A DNA stretch of 64,000 bases from Hyphomicrobiales bacterium (GTDB lineage Bacteria; Pseudomonadota; Alphaproteobacteria; Rhizobiales; Rhizobiaceae), in assembly GCA_900472625.1 (NCBI GenBank), contig UCIT01000055.1, positions 1 to 64,000 on the forward strand, given 5' to 3'. Within the stretch, counting starts at the first letter, position 1. Every line of letters starts with the position of its first letter. Positions 55,609 to 64,000 of this stretch are shown here, one piece after another. The notes beneath the pieces are model-generated. The model had not been told where the DNA came from, made no database searches, and saw only the letters and a program-made list of their open reading frames with translations. Both the position numbers and the translations under genes were made by a program.

Positions 55609-57869
55609 CGATCACAAGCATCCCACACGCCGCCGCCCTGACACCGGGCGAGCGCGCAACCCTCGACGCGCTCTGCGACTGCCTGTTTCCGCCGGGCGAG
55701 GCAACCCCGGGCGCCGTCGCCATAGGCGCTTCGGCATATATCGACCAAGCCCTTGCCGGTCCCTATGGCGGTTTTCTCGAGGAATACCGCACAGTGCTGC
55801 ACTGTCTTGACGTCGCCGCCGGTGGCCGCTTCACCGGCGGCGACAGCCAGTTGCCACTGGTCGACGCACTGGAGCGCAACACCCTGCCCGGCCTCCTGTC
55901 CAATCCCGACCGATCAAGCTTCGATCTTTTGATCCGTCACCTGCGCGAGGGTCTGTTTTCGGATCCCGTACATGGCGGCAACAGGGATTTTGCCGGCTGG
56001 AAGGCCGTCGGCTTTCCTGGCGCCCAGTTCGGGTACCGGGAAGAAGAACAGCAGGTCGACCACAGGGTCGATCGGGCGCCGCAGAGCCTCGCCGGCCTGT
56101 CGCAGGACGCCCGCCTGCCCGGACTTCCAAAGACGACCCCGCGCGCGAAGATCCCCGCCCATCCGGATATCCTGATCGTCGGCGGCGGTGCCGTGGGCAA
56201 TTTCATGGCGGCAAAATTTGTCGCGGCCGGCCTGGAGGTCGTCATCCTCGAGGCAGGCCCGTCCCGGACCGGCCGCGAGCGCAGCATGGACGAACTGCTG
56301 GCCACCGCCTTCCGCAACGAAGGCGGCGTCTCCAAGTTCAACGACGAGGTCCCGACCTGGCGCACCGGCCCGAACGACAGGGCCAGGCGCGCCGTCATGT
56401 CCCAGGGCCTGGAAACGGCGCTCGGCGGCAATTCCGTTGCCTGGGGTGCGGTCGCCATGCGCTTCTACGAGGACGACTTCCGTATCCGTAGCGCCACTGT
56501 CGAGAAATATGGCGAGAGCCGCATTCCGGCCGGCTCGACCCTGGCCGACTGGCCAATGAGCTACGGCGATCTCGAACCGTTTTACGAGGAGGCCGAGGAC
56601 CTGCTCGGCGTGTCCGGCCATGCCGGCAACCGCGAGCATCCCGAACGCTCGCGCGGCAACCCGTTCGAGGCACCGCGTTCCAACCCCTACCCGATGCCGG
56701 CCCTGCGCACCAGCGGCCTTGGCCAGCTCTTTGCCGACAGTGCGCGCGCCGAGGGCTATCATCCGTTCCCGCTGCCGGCCGCGATCGCCACCACCGCCTG
56801 GAAGGGCCGCCACGCCTGTACCTATTGCAGCTTCTGCTCGCGTTTCGGCTGTCATGTCGATGCGAAGGCGTCGGCGCAGAACACCGTGCTGCCGGCGGCG
56901 CTGGAGAGCGGTCGCCTGCACATCCTCACCTCCGCCCGGGCGATGGAGATCGTCACCGACGAGAGTGGCCGTGCCGTTGGCATCCGCTATCTCGATGAAG
57001 ACGGGCAAACGCAATTTCAGCCCGGTGGCACCGTCATCGTCGCGGCCTACGCCTTCGAAAACAGCCGGCTGTTGCTCCTGTCCAGGGACAAGCGCCATCG
57101 CCGCGGCCTGGGCAACGAGACCGGCCAGGTCGGCGCCCACTACATGACCCGCCAGCAGCCATCGGTCTATGCCATCTTCGAGGGCCGGACGCTCAACCGC
57201 TTCATCGGCCCGACGGCGCAGGCCATGGCGATCGGCGATCTCTCTGGCGATCATTTCGACCATAGCGACCTCGACTTCATCCGCGGCGGCCGCATTGCCG
57301 CCTTCAATCAGTATCTGCCGACGGAAGCGTCGGGCGTGCTGCCGCCCGACGTGCCGCGCTGGGGCAAGGCGTGGCGGGATTTCTTCCTGTCGTCCTACAA
57401 CAGCACCTCGATGCTGTTCATCGACCCCGAAATCCTGCCCTACGAAAACAACCGGCTCGATCTCGATCCTAACGTGAAGGACAGGCTGGGCCGCCCGGTG
57501 ATCCGCATCACCTTCGACATCGGCGACAATGAACGCAAGCTGATGCAGTTCCTGCAGGACCGCGCCGAAAGGATCGCGATCGGCATGGGCGCCACCCGCA
57601 CCTGGCGCCGCCAGTTCCTGACCGGCCCGATCAGCACGCATGATGTCGGCGGGACCCGCATGGGCAACGACCCGCAATCGTCCGTCACCAACGGCTTCGG
57701 CGAAGTCCACGATACGCCCGGTCTCGTCGTCCTCGGCGGATCGAGTTTCGTGTCGCTGCCGCCGGTCAATCCGGCATTGACGATCCTGGCGCTGGCGCTG
57801 CGCGCCGCCGACAACATCATCGGCCAGTCGAGCAAGGCGAACCGGTCCGGCAGGGGAGCAAGGGCATGA
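55605..57869 (+). CDS. Fusion of gluconate-2-dehydrogenase small-subunit domain with GMC oxidoreductase
   Basis: This 754-residue protein joins two parts normally made as separate subunits. Residues about 10-150 match the gluconate 2-dehydrogenase subunit 3 family, including the hallmark GGNRDFAGWKAVGFPG (124-139). From about 187 the GMC flavoprotein follows: FAD motif ILIVGGGAVGNFMAAKF, a cysteine motif CTYCSFCSRFGC near 404-414 and the C-terminal H-D-V-G-G-T-R-M and NPALT catalytic region. No signal peptide or Tat motif is present, so it should be cytoplasmic, unlike typical membrane-bound relatives. It oxidises an alcohol, perhaps a polyol or hydroxy-amino compound. Confidence 0.85.
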   Translation: MTITSIPHAAALTPGERATLDALCDCLFPPGEATPGAVAIGASAYIDQALAGPYGGFLEEYRTVLHCLDVAAGGRFTGGDSQLPLVDALERNTLPGLLSNPDRSSFDLLIRHLREGLFSDPVHGGNRDFAGWKAVGFPGAQFGYREEEQQVDHRVDRAPQSLAGLSQDARLPGLPKTTPRAKIPAHPDILIVGGGAVGNFMAAKFVAAGLEVVILEAGPSRTGRERSMDELLATAFRNEGGVSKFNDEVPTWRTGPNDRARRAVMSQGLETALGGNSVAWGAVAMRFYEDDFRIRSATVEKYGESRIPAGSTLADWPMSYGDLEPFYEEAEDLLGVSGHAGNREHPERSRGNPFEAPRSNPYPMPALRTSGLGQLFADSARAEGYHPFPLPAAIATTAWKGRHACTYCSFCSRFGCHVDAKASAQNTVLPAALESGRLHILTSARAMEIVTDESGRAVGIRYLDEDGQTQFQPGGTVIVAAYAFENSRLLLLSRDKRHRRGLGNETGQVGAHYMTRQQPSVYAIFEGRTLNRFIGPTAQAMAIGDLSGDHFDHSDLDFIRGGRIAAFNQYLPTEASGVLPPDVPRWGKAWRDFFLSSYNSTSMLFIDPEILPYENNRLDLDPNVKDRLGRPVIRITFDIGDNERKLMQFLQDRAERIAIGMGATRTWRRQFLTGPISTHDVGGTRMGNDPQSSVTNGFGEVHDTPGLVVLGGSSFVSLPPVNPALTILALALRAADNIIGQSSKANRSGRGARA

Positions 57870-59020
57870 GCGACGTCATCGTTCTCGGCGCCGGCGTCAT
57901 CGGCAGCGCGATCGCCTATCACCTGGCAAGGGACGGCGCCAGCGTCACCCTCGTCGATACCGCACACGCGGCCGCAAGCAAGCCGGCAGCCAGCTGGGCC
58001 AGCGCCGGCGGGCTGCGCTCGCAAGGTCGCCACAGTCAAGACCAGCCGATCACCAAGGTCGCCGCGCAGCGCTGGAAGACGCTCTCCGACGAACTGGACG
58101 CCAATCTCGAAGCCTCGTTCGGCGGCCACCTCCACATCGCGGAAACGGACAGCGACGTCGCGGTGGTCGAAAGCCGCATCGCCTCCGACACGGATGCCGG
58201 CCTGCCGATCGAGCGGGTGACCGGCGCACGCCTGCGCGAGATTGTCTCGACGATCACTGAAAACGCCCTTGTTGGCGCCTATACCCATGGCGATGGCCAG
58301 GCGCATCCCGGCCGCACGGCGCGTGCCTTCGCCAGGGCGGCCGAGCGGCTCGGCGCCAGGATCGTGTTCGGCCAGGACGCGACGATCGAGGCTTGCGGCG
58401 ATGAAATCGGTAAAATCATACTGGCGGATGGCAGCAGCCTGTCGGCCGGTACCGTGGTCATGGCGACAGGCGCATGGAGCATCGATCTTCTCGCTTCGCT
58501 CGGCATCGCCCTGCCGCTGCGCTGGCGCGGACTGCAGATGCTTCTATCCGACGTCGCCGAACAACAGCTGGCGCCGACGGTGACTGCCGTCGGGCGCAAC
58601 CTGTCGCTGAAGCAGACGCCGTCGGGCGAATTCATGATCGGCGGCCGCTGGATCGCCGCACCGGCGCCCAGGGGCATCGACAGCACCTGCATCGACGCCC
58701 ATGTCGCCCGGCAATGGAGCGGCGCCGCCGCCATCCTGCCGGCACTGCGCGCCCGCCGCCTTGCCCAGGCCTGGTCGGGTGTCGAGGCACAGTCGATCGA
58801 CAGCCTGCCCTTCATCGGCCGCACTGATATCGCCGGCCTCTACCTGGCGACCGGCTTTTCCAATCACGGTTTCCAGATCTCGCCGCAGATCGGCGCCCTC
58901 GTCGCCTCTGATATCCTCGGTGAACGGCAGCCGCTGCTCGCTCCCTTCGACCCGCATCGCCACCGCGGCGCTGCAGCGGAGACGATCGCCGCCTTCCTGT
59001 CCGAACCGATCGATTGCTGA
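57866..59020 (+). CDS. FAD-dependent D-amino-acid dehydrogenase-like oxidoreductase
   Basis: This 384-residue protein has the FAD motif VIVLGAGVIGSAIAYHLARD (4-23), the flavin-binding region ASWASAGGLRS and C-terminal GLYLATGFSNHGFQISPQIG. It is the second DAO-type enzyme of the locus and is only distantly similar to the one at 50048. It overlaps the fusion dehydrogenase gene by four bases. Confidence 0.88.
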   Translation: MSDVIVLGAGVIGSAIAYHLARDGASVTLVDTAHAAASKPAASWASAGGLRSQGRHSQDQPITKVAAQRWKTLSDELDANLEASFGGHLHIAETDSDVAVVESRIASDTDAGLPIERVTGARLREIVSTITENALVGAYTHGDGQAHPGRTARAFARAAERLGARIVFGQDATIEACGDEIGKIILADGSSLSAGTVVMATGAWSIDLLASLGIALPLRWRGLQMLLSDVAEQQLAPTVTAVGRNLSLKQTPSGEFMIGGRWIAAPAPRGIDSTCIDAHVARQWSGAAAILPALRARRLAQAWSGVEAQSIDSLPFIGRTDIAGLYLATGFSNHGFQISPQIGALVASDILGERQPLLAPFDPHRHRGAAAETIAAFLSEPIDC

Positions 59021-59031
59021 GCGCCGCAGCG

Positions 59032-60978
59032 ATGAGTGAATTCCAGCATCTTCTGGCACCGATCACGCTCGGCAAGGTCGAGATCCGCAACCGCGTCGTG
59101 CTGACCGGGCACGGCACCGGCATGCCGAAGGACGGCACGCCGAACGAGCAGATGATTGCCTATTACGAACAGCGTGCGAAGGGCGAGGTCGGGCTGATCA
59201 TGCTCGGCTCGCAGCAGGTGCACCCGTCGTCACCCGGCATCACCGGCCTGCTCTGCAACTACGATGACAGGATCATTCCCGGCCTGAAAGCCGTCGCCGA
59301 CGCCGTGCATCGGCATGGAACGAAGATCTTCGGCTATCTCTCGCATATGGGGCTTGCCACCTCTGCCCGCCCGACACCACTCTGGTCGGCGTCGGCCACC
59401 TACGAGCAGAAGTATGGCGAGGTCGCTCACCCGATGACGGTGGACGAGATCGAGGAACTGGTTGAGGCCCATGCCGATGCCGCTGCCCGCTGCATCGAGG
59501 CAGGCATGGACGGGATCGAGGTCCATTGCGGCCATGGCCTGCTGATCCAGCAGTTCCTGTCACCGCTCACCAACAAGCGCACCGATTGCTATGGCGGCGC
59601 GCTGGAAAACCGCGTCCGCTTCCCGCAGGCGGTGCTGGCGGCGGTGCGAAAACGCGTCGGCCCCGACATCCCGGTCGGCATCCGCTGCTCCGGCGACGAA
59701 CTCGTCGATGGCGGCCTCACAGCCGCGGACATGGCCGGGATCGTCCCACTGCTGGTTGCCGCCGGGAGCCTGGATTACGTCGATGTCAGCGCCGGCACCG
59801 ACGGCGACCTGGTCAGCAACATGCTGCACGAGCCACCGATGGGTCTCGAACCGGCGCCGTTCAAATCCATCTCCCGCCGGATCAAGGACGTGATCGACGT
59901 GCCGGTCATCCACGGCACCCGCATCCACACGCCCGAACTTGCCGACGAGATGATCGCCGCGGGCGATGCCGACATGGCCGGCATGTGCCGGGCGCTGATT
60001 GCCGACCCCTTCCTGCCAAAGAAAGCCCGCACCGGCCTGGCCGGCGACATCACCCCCTGCATCGGCTGCGAGCAGGCCTGTTTTGGACGTCTCTATCGCG
60101 GCCGCCACATCAGTTGCATCGGCAATCCCGTGACCGGAAGGGAGCTCAGCTACGCATCGCTGGCGCCGGCCGAAAAGCACAAGCACATCGTCGTCGTCGG
60201 CGCCGGCCCGGCTGGCATCGAGGCCGCCGGCGTTGCCGCCGGGCGCGGTCACCGTGTCACCTTGATCGAACGGTCCGAGACGCTGGGCGGCCGCATGAAG
60301 CTGGCGATGAAGCCAAAGGGGCGCGACGAATGGGCAAAGCTGCTTGCCCACAAGGAAAAGCTGCTCTGCCGCCATGGGGTCGACATCCGCATCGGTGCAG
60401 CGGCAACGGTCGATGCGATAACGGCGCTCGTACCCGATGAGGTCATTCTGGCGACAGGAACCTCGTTCATGCCGCTCGACGTCGAGGGCGCGGCGTCGGC
60501 ACCGATCCTGACGGTCGACGAGGCTGTCGCCGATCCGACCCGGATCGGCAAGCGCGTGCTCGTGGTTGATTATCTCGACCGGCAACCGGCCATGGTGACC
60601 GCGATCATGCTCGCCGAGATGGGCCATGCGGTCGAGATGGCAACGGCGTCCTTCCATGTCGGCCAGAAACTGGAAATCCAGAACATCACCTATTTCTACG
60701 CCAAGGCGCTGGCATCCGGCGTGATCTTCACGCCGACCGTGGTGCCGATCCGTTTCGACGGCGGCACGGTGACCTTCCGCAATATCTTCACGCGACAGAA
60801 CTGTCGCACCGACAGCTACGATACCATCGTGGTCGCGGCACCCGGGGTTCCCCGCGCCGGACTGGCAGACGAGCTGAAGGCCGCCGGCATCCGGACAAAG
60901 GTGATCGGCGACGCCTATTCGGCCCGCGACATCGAGGCGGCCATCCTCGACGGCTTCGAGGCCGGGGCGGCCGCCTGA
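59032..60978 (+). CDS. Fe-S flavoenzyme of the 2,4-dienoyl-CoA reductase/trimethylamine dehydrogenase family
   Basis: This 648-residue enzyme has an N-terminal OYE barrel (KVEIRNRVVLTGHGTGMPKD, GIEVHCGHGLLIQQFLSPLT), a 4Fe-4S site (C343, C346, C350, C362 in CIGCEQACF ... SC) and a C-terminal FAD/NAD(P) part (IVVVGAGPAGIEAAGVAAGR). Relatives reduce enoyl compounds or demethylate amines and betaines. I chose the ATG at 59032, 11 bp after the previous stop. Confidence 0.9.
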   Translation: MSEFQHLLAPITLGKVEIRNRVVLTGHGTGMPKDGTPNEQMIAYYEQRAKGEVGLIMLGSQQVHPSSPGITGLLCNYDDRIIPGLKAVADAVHRHGTKIFGYLSHMGLATSARPTPLWSASATYEQKYGEVAHPMTVDEIEELVEAHADAAARCIEAGMDGIEVHCGHGLLIQQFLSPLTNKRTDCYGGALENRVRFPQAVLAAVRKRVGPDIPVGIRCSGDELVDGGLTAADMAGIVPLLVAAGSLDYVDVSAGTDGDLVSNMLHEPPMGLEPAPFKSISRRIKDVIDVPVIHGTRIHTPELADEMIAAGDADMAGMCRALIADPFLPKKARTGLAGDITPCIGCEQACFGRLYRGRHISCIGNPVTGRELSYASLAPAEKHKHIVVVGAGPAGIEAAGVAAGRGHRVTLIERSETLGGRMKLAMKPKGRDEWAKLLAHKEKLLCRHGVDIRIGAAATVDAITALVPDEVILATGTSFMPLDVEGAASAPILTVDEAVADPTRIGKRVLVVDYLDRQPAMVTAIMLAEMGHAVEMATASFHVGQKLEIQNITYFYAKALASGVIFTPTVVPIRFDGGTVTFRNIFTRQNCRTDSYDTIVVAAPGVPRAGLADELKAAGIRTKVIGDAYSARDIEAAILDGFEAGAAA

Positions 60979-61007
60979 CCCAATTGCAACAGAGAAAGGA
61001 ACAGGAC

Positions 61008-61373
61008 ATGGGCGACGCCATCCGCTGGTCGAGACAGGAAGATGTACAGAAGACCTGGGTGCACCAGGACCAGGAATTCAGCCACCGGCTGATTACCAAG
61101 AAGCTGCACGGCTCCTCGATGTCCTTCCACATCACCACCTACATGCCGCATTTCGACGTGGTGGTGGAAGGCGACGGCGTCCACGAAGTGATCCTCTACT
61201 GCCTGCACGGCTGGTCGACGCAGATCGTCGAGGAGACGGGCGAGGAGCGGACCTTCCGGCCGGGCGATGCGATGTACCTGCCCGTCAACTATCGCTACCG
61301 CCACATCATCGGCGAAGCCGGCCTCGTCATCGCCGTCTGCGCCAATCCGAGCAAGGAAGCGGGCGACATGTAG
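61008..61373 (+). CDS. Cupin-domain protein (paralogue 1)
   Basis: This 121-residue single-domain cupin has FHITTYMPHFDVVVEGDGVH, a cupin-like second half (RTFRPGDAMYLPVNYRYRHI) and no signal peptide. Its metal-site histidines are partly replaced (first motif lacks the HxH pair). It is similar to the partial gene at 63675-64000, so the locus holds two related cupins. The reaction, if any, is unknown. Confidence 0.82.
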   Translation: MGDAIRWSRQEDVQKTWVHQDQEFSHRLITKKLHGSSMSFHITTYMPHFDVVVEGDGVHEVILYCLHGWSTQIVEETGEERTFRPGDAMYLPVNYRYRHIIGEAGLVIAVCANPSKEAGDM

Positions 61374-61386
61374 TCGTCGGAGCGCG

Positions 61387-62391
61387 ATGGCAATGAAACC
61401 GTCGAGGGAGACAGCTGTGCAGGGTCCGGTGTGGTTCAGCGAGGCTGACGTCACGAGACTGCTGTCTGCCTCGGCGCTGATCGAAAGACTGGAGGCGGCC
61501 TTTCGCGATGCCGATGCCGGGCGGCTTACCGAACCACGGCCGCTGCGCATCGATGCCGACGCACATGGCGCCAACTATGTCGCCTTTTCGGCGTACTGGC
61601 CCGCCCACAGGCTGGCAACCACCAAGGTCCTGTCTGGCGTGATCGGCAATCCCGGACGCGGGCTCCCCAAGATCGATGCGGTGATCGTCGTCATGGATGC
61701 GATGACCGGCCGGATCCGCGCCATAATGGACGGACGCCGCATCACCGCGCTCAGGACCGCGGCCACGACAGCGCTCGCCTGCCGCGCACTCGGCATGAAG
61801 CGGGACGGCGTCCTTGCACTGGTCGGAACCGGCGTCCAATTGCTGGCGCATGCCGAGACCATGACATCGGGGGCGGAGGCCGGCACGATCCTGATTGCGT
61901 CTGCGGGCGACAATCTCGCACGGGCGCGGGCGTCGGCCGATCTGGTGTGCGATCGCCTTGGTCGTCCCGCCGTGGCCGTCCCCCGCGGGCAGGCGCTTGC
62001 CGAGGCAGACACCATCGTGCTTTCGACGATCTCGGACGATCCAGTGCTGAGGCCGGGAGATACCAAGGCCGATGCCGTCATCGCGTCCGTCGGTCCGTTC
62101 CATCCCGGCAGCACGGAAATCGATCCGGCCGTCATCCGGTCAGCGAGCGCCGTTCTGTCGGACATGCCGGGTCGCCTTGCCGACCAGTGGACGGCGCACC
62201 CGACGGCGCTCGGCGAAAATAACCATCGACTGGCGGACATGCAGGCGGTGATTGCCGGGCGCGCGACCGTCGCCAAGACCGGCCTTCGCGTGTTCCTGTC
62301 CGACGGCCGCTCGATCGAGGACCTGGTTGCCGCGTCGCTTGTCCTCGAGGCTGCGGCCGCCGCCGGCATCCGGGGCTTGCCGCTCCCCTGA
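61387..62391 (+). CDS. Ornithine cyclodeaminase/mu-crystallin family protein
   Basis: This 334-residue protein has the family fold: MDGRRITALRTAATTALACR, then the Rossmann motif LALVGTGVQLLAHAET and TIVLSTISDDPVL. It reduces imines or removes ammonia from an amino acid using NAD. It lies 14 bp after the cupin gene. The start chosen at 61387 excludes an arginine/serine-rich leader. Confidence 0.88.
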   Translation: MAMKPSRETAVQGPVWFSEADVTRLLSASALIERLEAAFRDADAGRLTEPRPLRIDADAHGANYVAFSAYWPAHRLATTKVLSGVIGNPGRGLPKIDAVIVVMDAMTGRIRAIMDGRRITALRTAATTALACRALGMKRDGVLALVGTGVQLLAHAETMTSGAEAGTILIASAGDNLARARASADLVCDRLGRPAVAVPRGQALAEADTIVLSTISDDPVLRPGDTKADAVIASVGPFHPGSTEIDPAVIRSASAVLSDMPGRLADQWTAHPTALGENNHRLADMQAVIAGRATVAKTGLRVFLSDGRSIEDLVAASLVLEAAAAAGIRGLPLP

Positions 62392-62402
62392 AAAAGGGGA
62401 GC
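62382..62402. terminator. Hairpin ending the plus-strand operon
   Basis: GCTCCCCT (62382-62389) pairs with AGGGGAGC (62395-62402) around GAAAA; the stop codon lies in the hairpin. It separates the plus-strand operon from the convergent DUF2817 gene. T-tracts are absent. Confidence 0.5.
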
Positions 62403-62476
62403 GGGATGTCTGGCGTCCGGTCGCACAGAAGCGCGACGGCTAAGGCGACAGGCTAATCTGACAGGCGGTCCATCCG

Positions 62477-63586
62477 TCAGAGCTGTGACAGGCCGTCCAG
62501 TGTCTGGGCGATCACCTGGCGGCTGCGCATCAGCACCAGTTCCTTCCAGTCCTGCGTATCGGGATGGTAGAACCGGCGGATCGCAGCCTTGATCGTCCGG
62601 GTTTCGTCGGATGGCCAGTCCACCGTTCCATAGGTGTGCAGCCAGTGATCGTCGCGCAGCGCCTCCGCCCCGGTTTCGGCGTCCAGCGTGCCATATTCGA
62701 GGGCGATGAAGGTCATCGTCTCGTCGCCGATCTTGCGCGCCCAGGCATACTGCGTCAGGCCGGCGATGACCACCGACGACGACTTGCCGAGCATCGGTTC
62801 GCCGAGGCTGGTGCCATACCAGGCACGGCATCGCGCCTGGCCGGCGCTGCCCGGCCTGTGGCCGCAGATCGGCTCCCCATATCCGAACGAGCCGAGGCCG
62901 GTGTGGTAGTCGATCATGGCGACGCTGTCGCGTTCCGAGAGGCGGAAATCGTCGCAGATCCGGCCGATCGTCTGCAACGCCCAGGTCGGCCCGGTGCCAC
63001 CGTAGAAATAACCTTCCGAATGGGTGTACTGGCCGCTGCTGCGGGCAATCGAAAAAGCCTTTGCACCATGCTCGGCCTTGTAGGCATCGAGCCTCGCCTG
63101 TGCGGCCCTGACGGTTTCGTCATCGCGGGTCTTTGGCAGGAAGGCATCGGCGAGTTCGGAATACCCCGGATTGCCAGGCAGGCCGTCTTCGAAGGCAATG
63201 CAGTTGCGGTTGAGATCGACGCCTTCTTCGGTGGTGCGCCGCAGCCAGGCGAAACCGTACGGGTTGATCGCGTGAACGAGCAGCACCGCCGTGTCGCCGC
63301 TGAGGGCGGAGAGGCCAGTATCGATCCAGTCCAGCTGCGCACCGGAGCCACAAAAGCCCTCGACGCCATGCGTTGCCGACACCAGCACCATGACCTTGCG
63401 GGCATCCTGCGCGCCGAACCAGGCAAGATCGGTGGCGAGGTCCTCACCGTATGGCCCCTTGTTGGCGTTCTCGTAAGAGGACAGCCTGCCACCGGCGGCC
63501 GTGGCGCGCTCGCGAAACAGCGCACGGGCGGTGCGGTAGTCCTGCGAGAAGCAGGCGTCGACGTTCATCTGAATTCCAGCAATCAT
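62477..63586 (-). CDS. DUF2817 family (M14-like) zinc hydrolase
   Basis: This 369-residue protein has the DUF2817 motifs: SATHGVEGFCGSG (zinc ligands H and E), INPYGFAWLRRTTEEGVDLN followed by RNC, and MIDYHTGLGSFGYGEP. DUF2817 proteins are related to M14 carboxypeptidases and succinylglutamate desuccinylases, so it may hydrolyse an amide bond of the substrate. I start it at the ATG at 63586 with AAGGA upstream. It is on the minus strand, behind the partial cupin gene and probably in the same transcript. Confidence 0.87.
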   Translation of the reverse strand: MIAGIQMNVDACFSQDYRTARALFRERATAAGGRLSSYENANKGPYGEDLATDLAWFGAQDARKVMVLVSATHGVEGFCGSGAQLDWIDTGLSALSGDTAVLLVHAINPYGFAWLRRTTEEGVDLNRNCIAFEDGLPGNPGYSELADAFLPKTRDDETVRAAQARLDAYKAEHGAKAFSIARSSGQYTHSEGYFYGGTGPTWALQTIGRICDDFRLSERDSVAMIDYHTGLGSFGYGEPICGHRPGSAGQARCRAWYGTSLGEPMLGKSSSVVIAGLTQYAWARKIGDETMTFIALEYGTLDAETGAEALRDDHWLHTYGTVDWPSDETRTIKAAIRRFYHPDTQDWKELVLMRSRQVIAQTLDGLSQL

Positions 63587-63674
63587 GTACGTTCCTTGAC
63601 GATGCAACAGGATAAAAGCAGCGGTGCCGCGGGGTGACCATCCGGCCGTCCACGTTTGCGCTGCGGACAAGCGA

Positions 63675-64000
63675 TCAACGCGACGGCGTGCAGGCGACGG
63701 CAACCGTCATGCCGGCGGATCCGACGATCCGGCGGTATTTGTAGGTCCGCGGCAGATAGACGGCCTGACCCGGGCGGAATTCCCATTCGCGCTCCTCGAG
63801 CAGGTCGACGTGGCGGGCCCAGCCGCTGAGGCAGTAGAGGACCGTGTCATGGCCGCCATCGCCCTCGACGACCGAATCGAGATCGGGAAGGTAGGTTGTG
63901 ACGTGGAAGGAGAGCGGCGCGGCGTTTTTCGCCTCGGTGATCATCCGGTAGCTGTATTCCTTGTCGGGATAGAGCCAGGTCTTTTCGACGTCCTCGGGCT
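63675..64000 (-). CDS. Cupin-domain protein (paralogue 2), partial at window end
   Basis: The frame is open to the end of the window and includes EDVEKTWLYPDKEYSYRM, PLSFHVTTYLPDLDSVVEGD and WEFRPGQAVYLPRTYKYRRI. It aligns with the cupin at 61008 throughout (EDVQKTW, FHITTYMPHFD, FRPGDAMYLPVNYRYRHI). The start lies beyond 64000; the C terminus is at 63675. Two similar cupins on opposite strands suggest a duplicated function in the same pathway. Confidence 0.82.
   Translation of the reverse strand, partial: PEDVEKTWLYPDKEYSYRMITEAKNAAPLSFHVTTYLPDLDSVVEGDGGHDTVLYCLSGWARHVDLLEEREWEFRPGQAVYLPRTYKYRRIVGSAGMTVAVACTPSR

Noticed and set aside
55914..57710. Open minus-strand frame of 598 codons
   Set aside because: It is antisense to the well-supported GMC fusion gene and has no recognisable motif.

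Overview
The window reads as accessory DNA from a high-GC alphaproteobacterium of the Rhizobium/Agrobacterium/Ensifer type, probably a plasmid or integrated island. The pointers are rhizobial-style ABC uptake operons, DUF736 and DUF6894 proteins, IS66 and IS6 elements, small MucR-free stress signalling genes, and a minus-strand RNA with CCTCCTCCC loops of the alphaproteobacterial cuckoo/ar14 kind. No rRNA, tRNA, CRISPR array or replication genes were seen.

Layout. 1-0.55 kb: IS66 debris. 1-8.3 kb: a LacI-controlled operon (binding protein, two permeases, GH127 beta-L-arabinofuranosidase-like enzyme, ATPase) for uptake and cleavage of an arabinofuranoside-type glycan, with a pair of palindromic operators before lacI. 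8.5-12.2 kb: decayed genes (SDR, ScpB-like, tyrosine recombinases) around a set of 20-bp repeats. 12.2-18.1 kb: a possible defence segment: TOTE-type primase-helicase between inverted DUF736 modules, then a RloA/RloB-like ATPase-TOPRIM pair. 18.3-19.2 kb: a frameshifted IS6-family element. 19.5-24.4 kb: LysR regulator divergent from a flavin oxidoreductase/SnoaL cluster. 24.5-26.5 kb: AbiE-like toxin-antitoxin pair with a perfect palindromic operator. 26.6-26.8 kb: four tandem hairpins on the minus strand ending in a terminator. 27-29.5 kb: the C-terminal end of a CdiA/FhaB-like protein, broken by IS66 and by two in-frame stops, with an intact immunity-like gene.

29.5-34.2 kb is a nest of mobile DNA: a truncated IS66 whose tnpB is split by a compact four-gene serine-recombinase element. 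Joining the two flanks at a shared TTGTA restores a 117-codon tnpB frame exactly, so the element ends can be read to the base. 34.2-35.1 kb is a broken MFS gene, and 35.2-37.2 kb a second AbiE-like pair. 37.4-44.4 kb is a stress/signalling cluster: two cold-shock proteins, a catalase remnant, two single-domain response regulators, two Crp/Fnr regulators, PAS, ArsR and EAL proteins, with three TGTACG-N4-CGTACA-like palindromes.

45.1-64 kb has a different, very GC-rich texture and few broken genes. It is a catabolic locus of unknown substrate. A minus-strand operon (hydantoin racemase-like, dihydropyrimidinase/dihydroorotase-like, DapA-like, SDR) diverges from a GntR regulator followed by an amino-acid-type ABC transporter, two DAO-type flavoenzymes, a gluconate-dehydrogenase-small-subunit/GMC fusion, an Fe-S Old Yellow Enzyme, an ornithine-cyclodeaminase-like protein, a DUF2817 hydrolase and two related cupins. 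Together they suggest import, ring opening and oxidation of a nitrogen-containing cyclic compound; the substrate is not readable from sequence.
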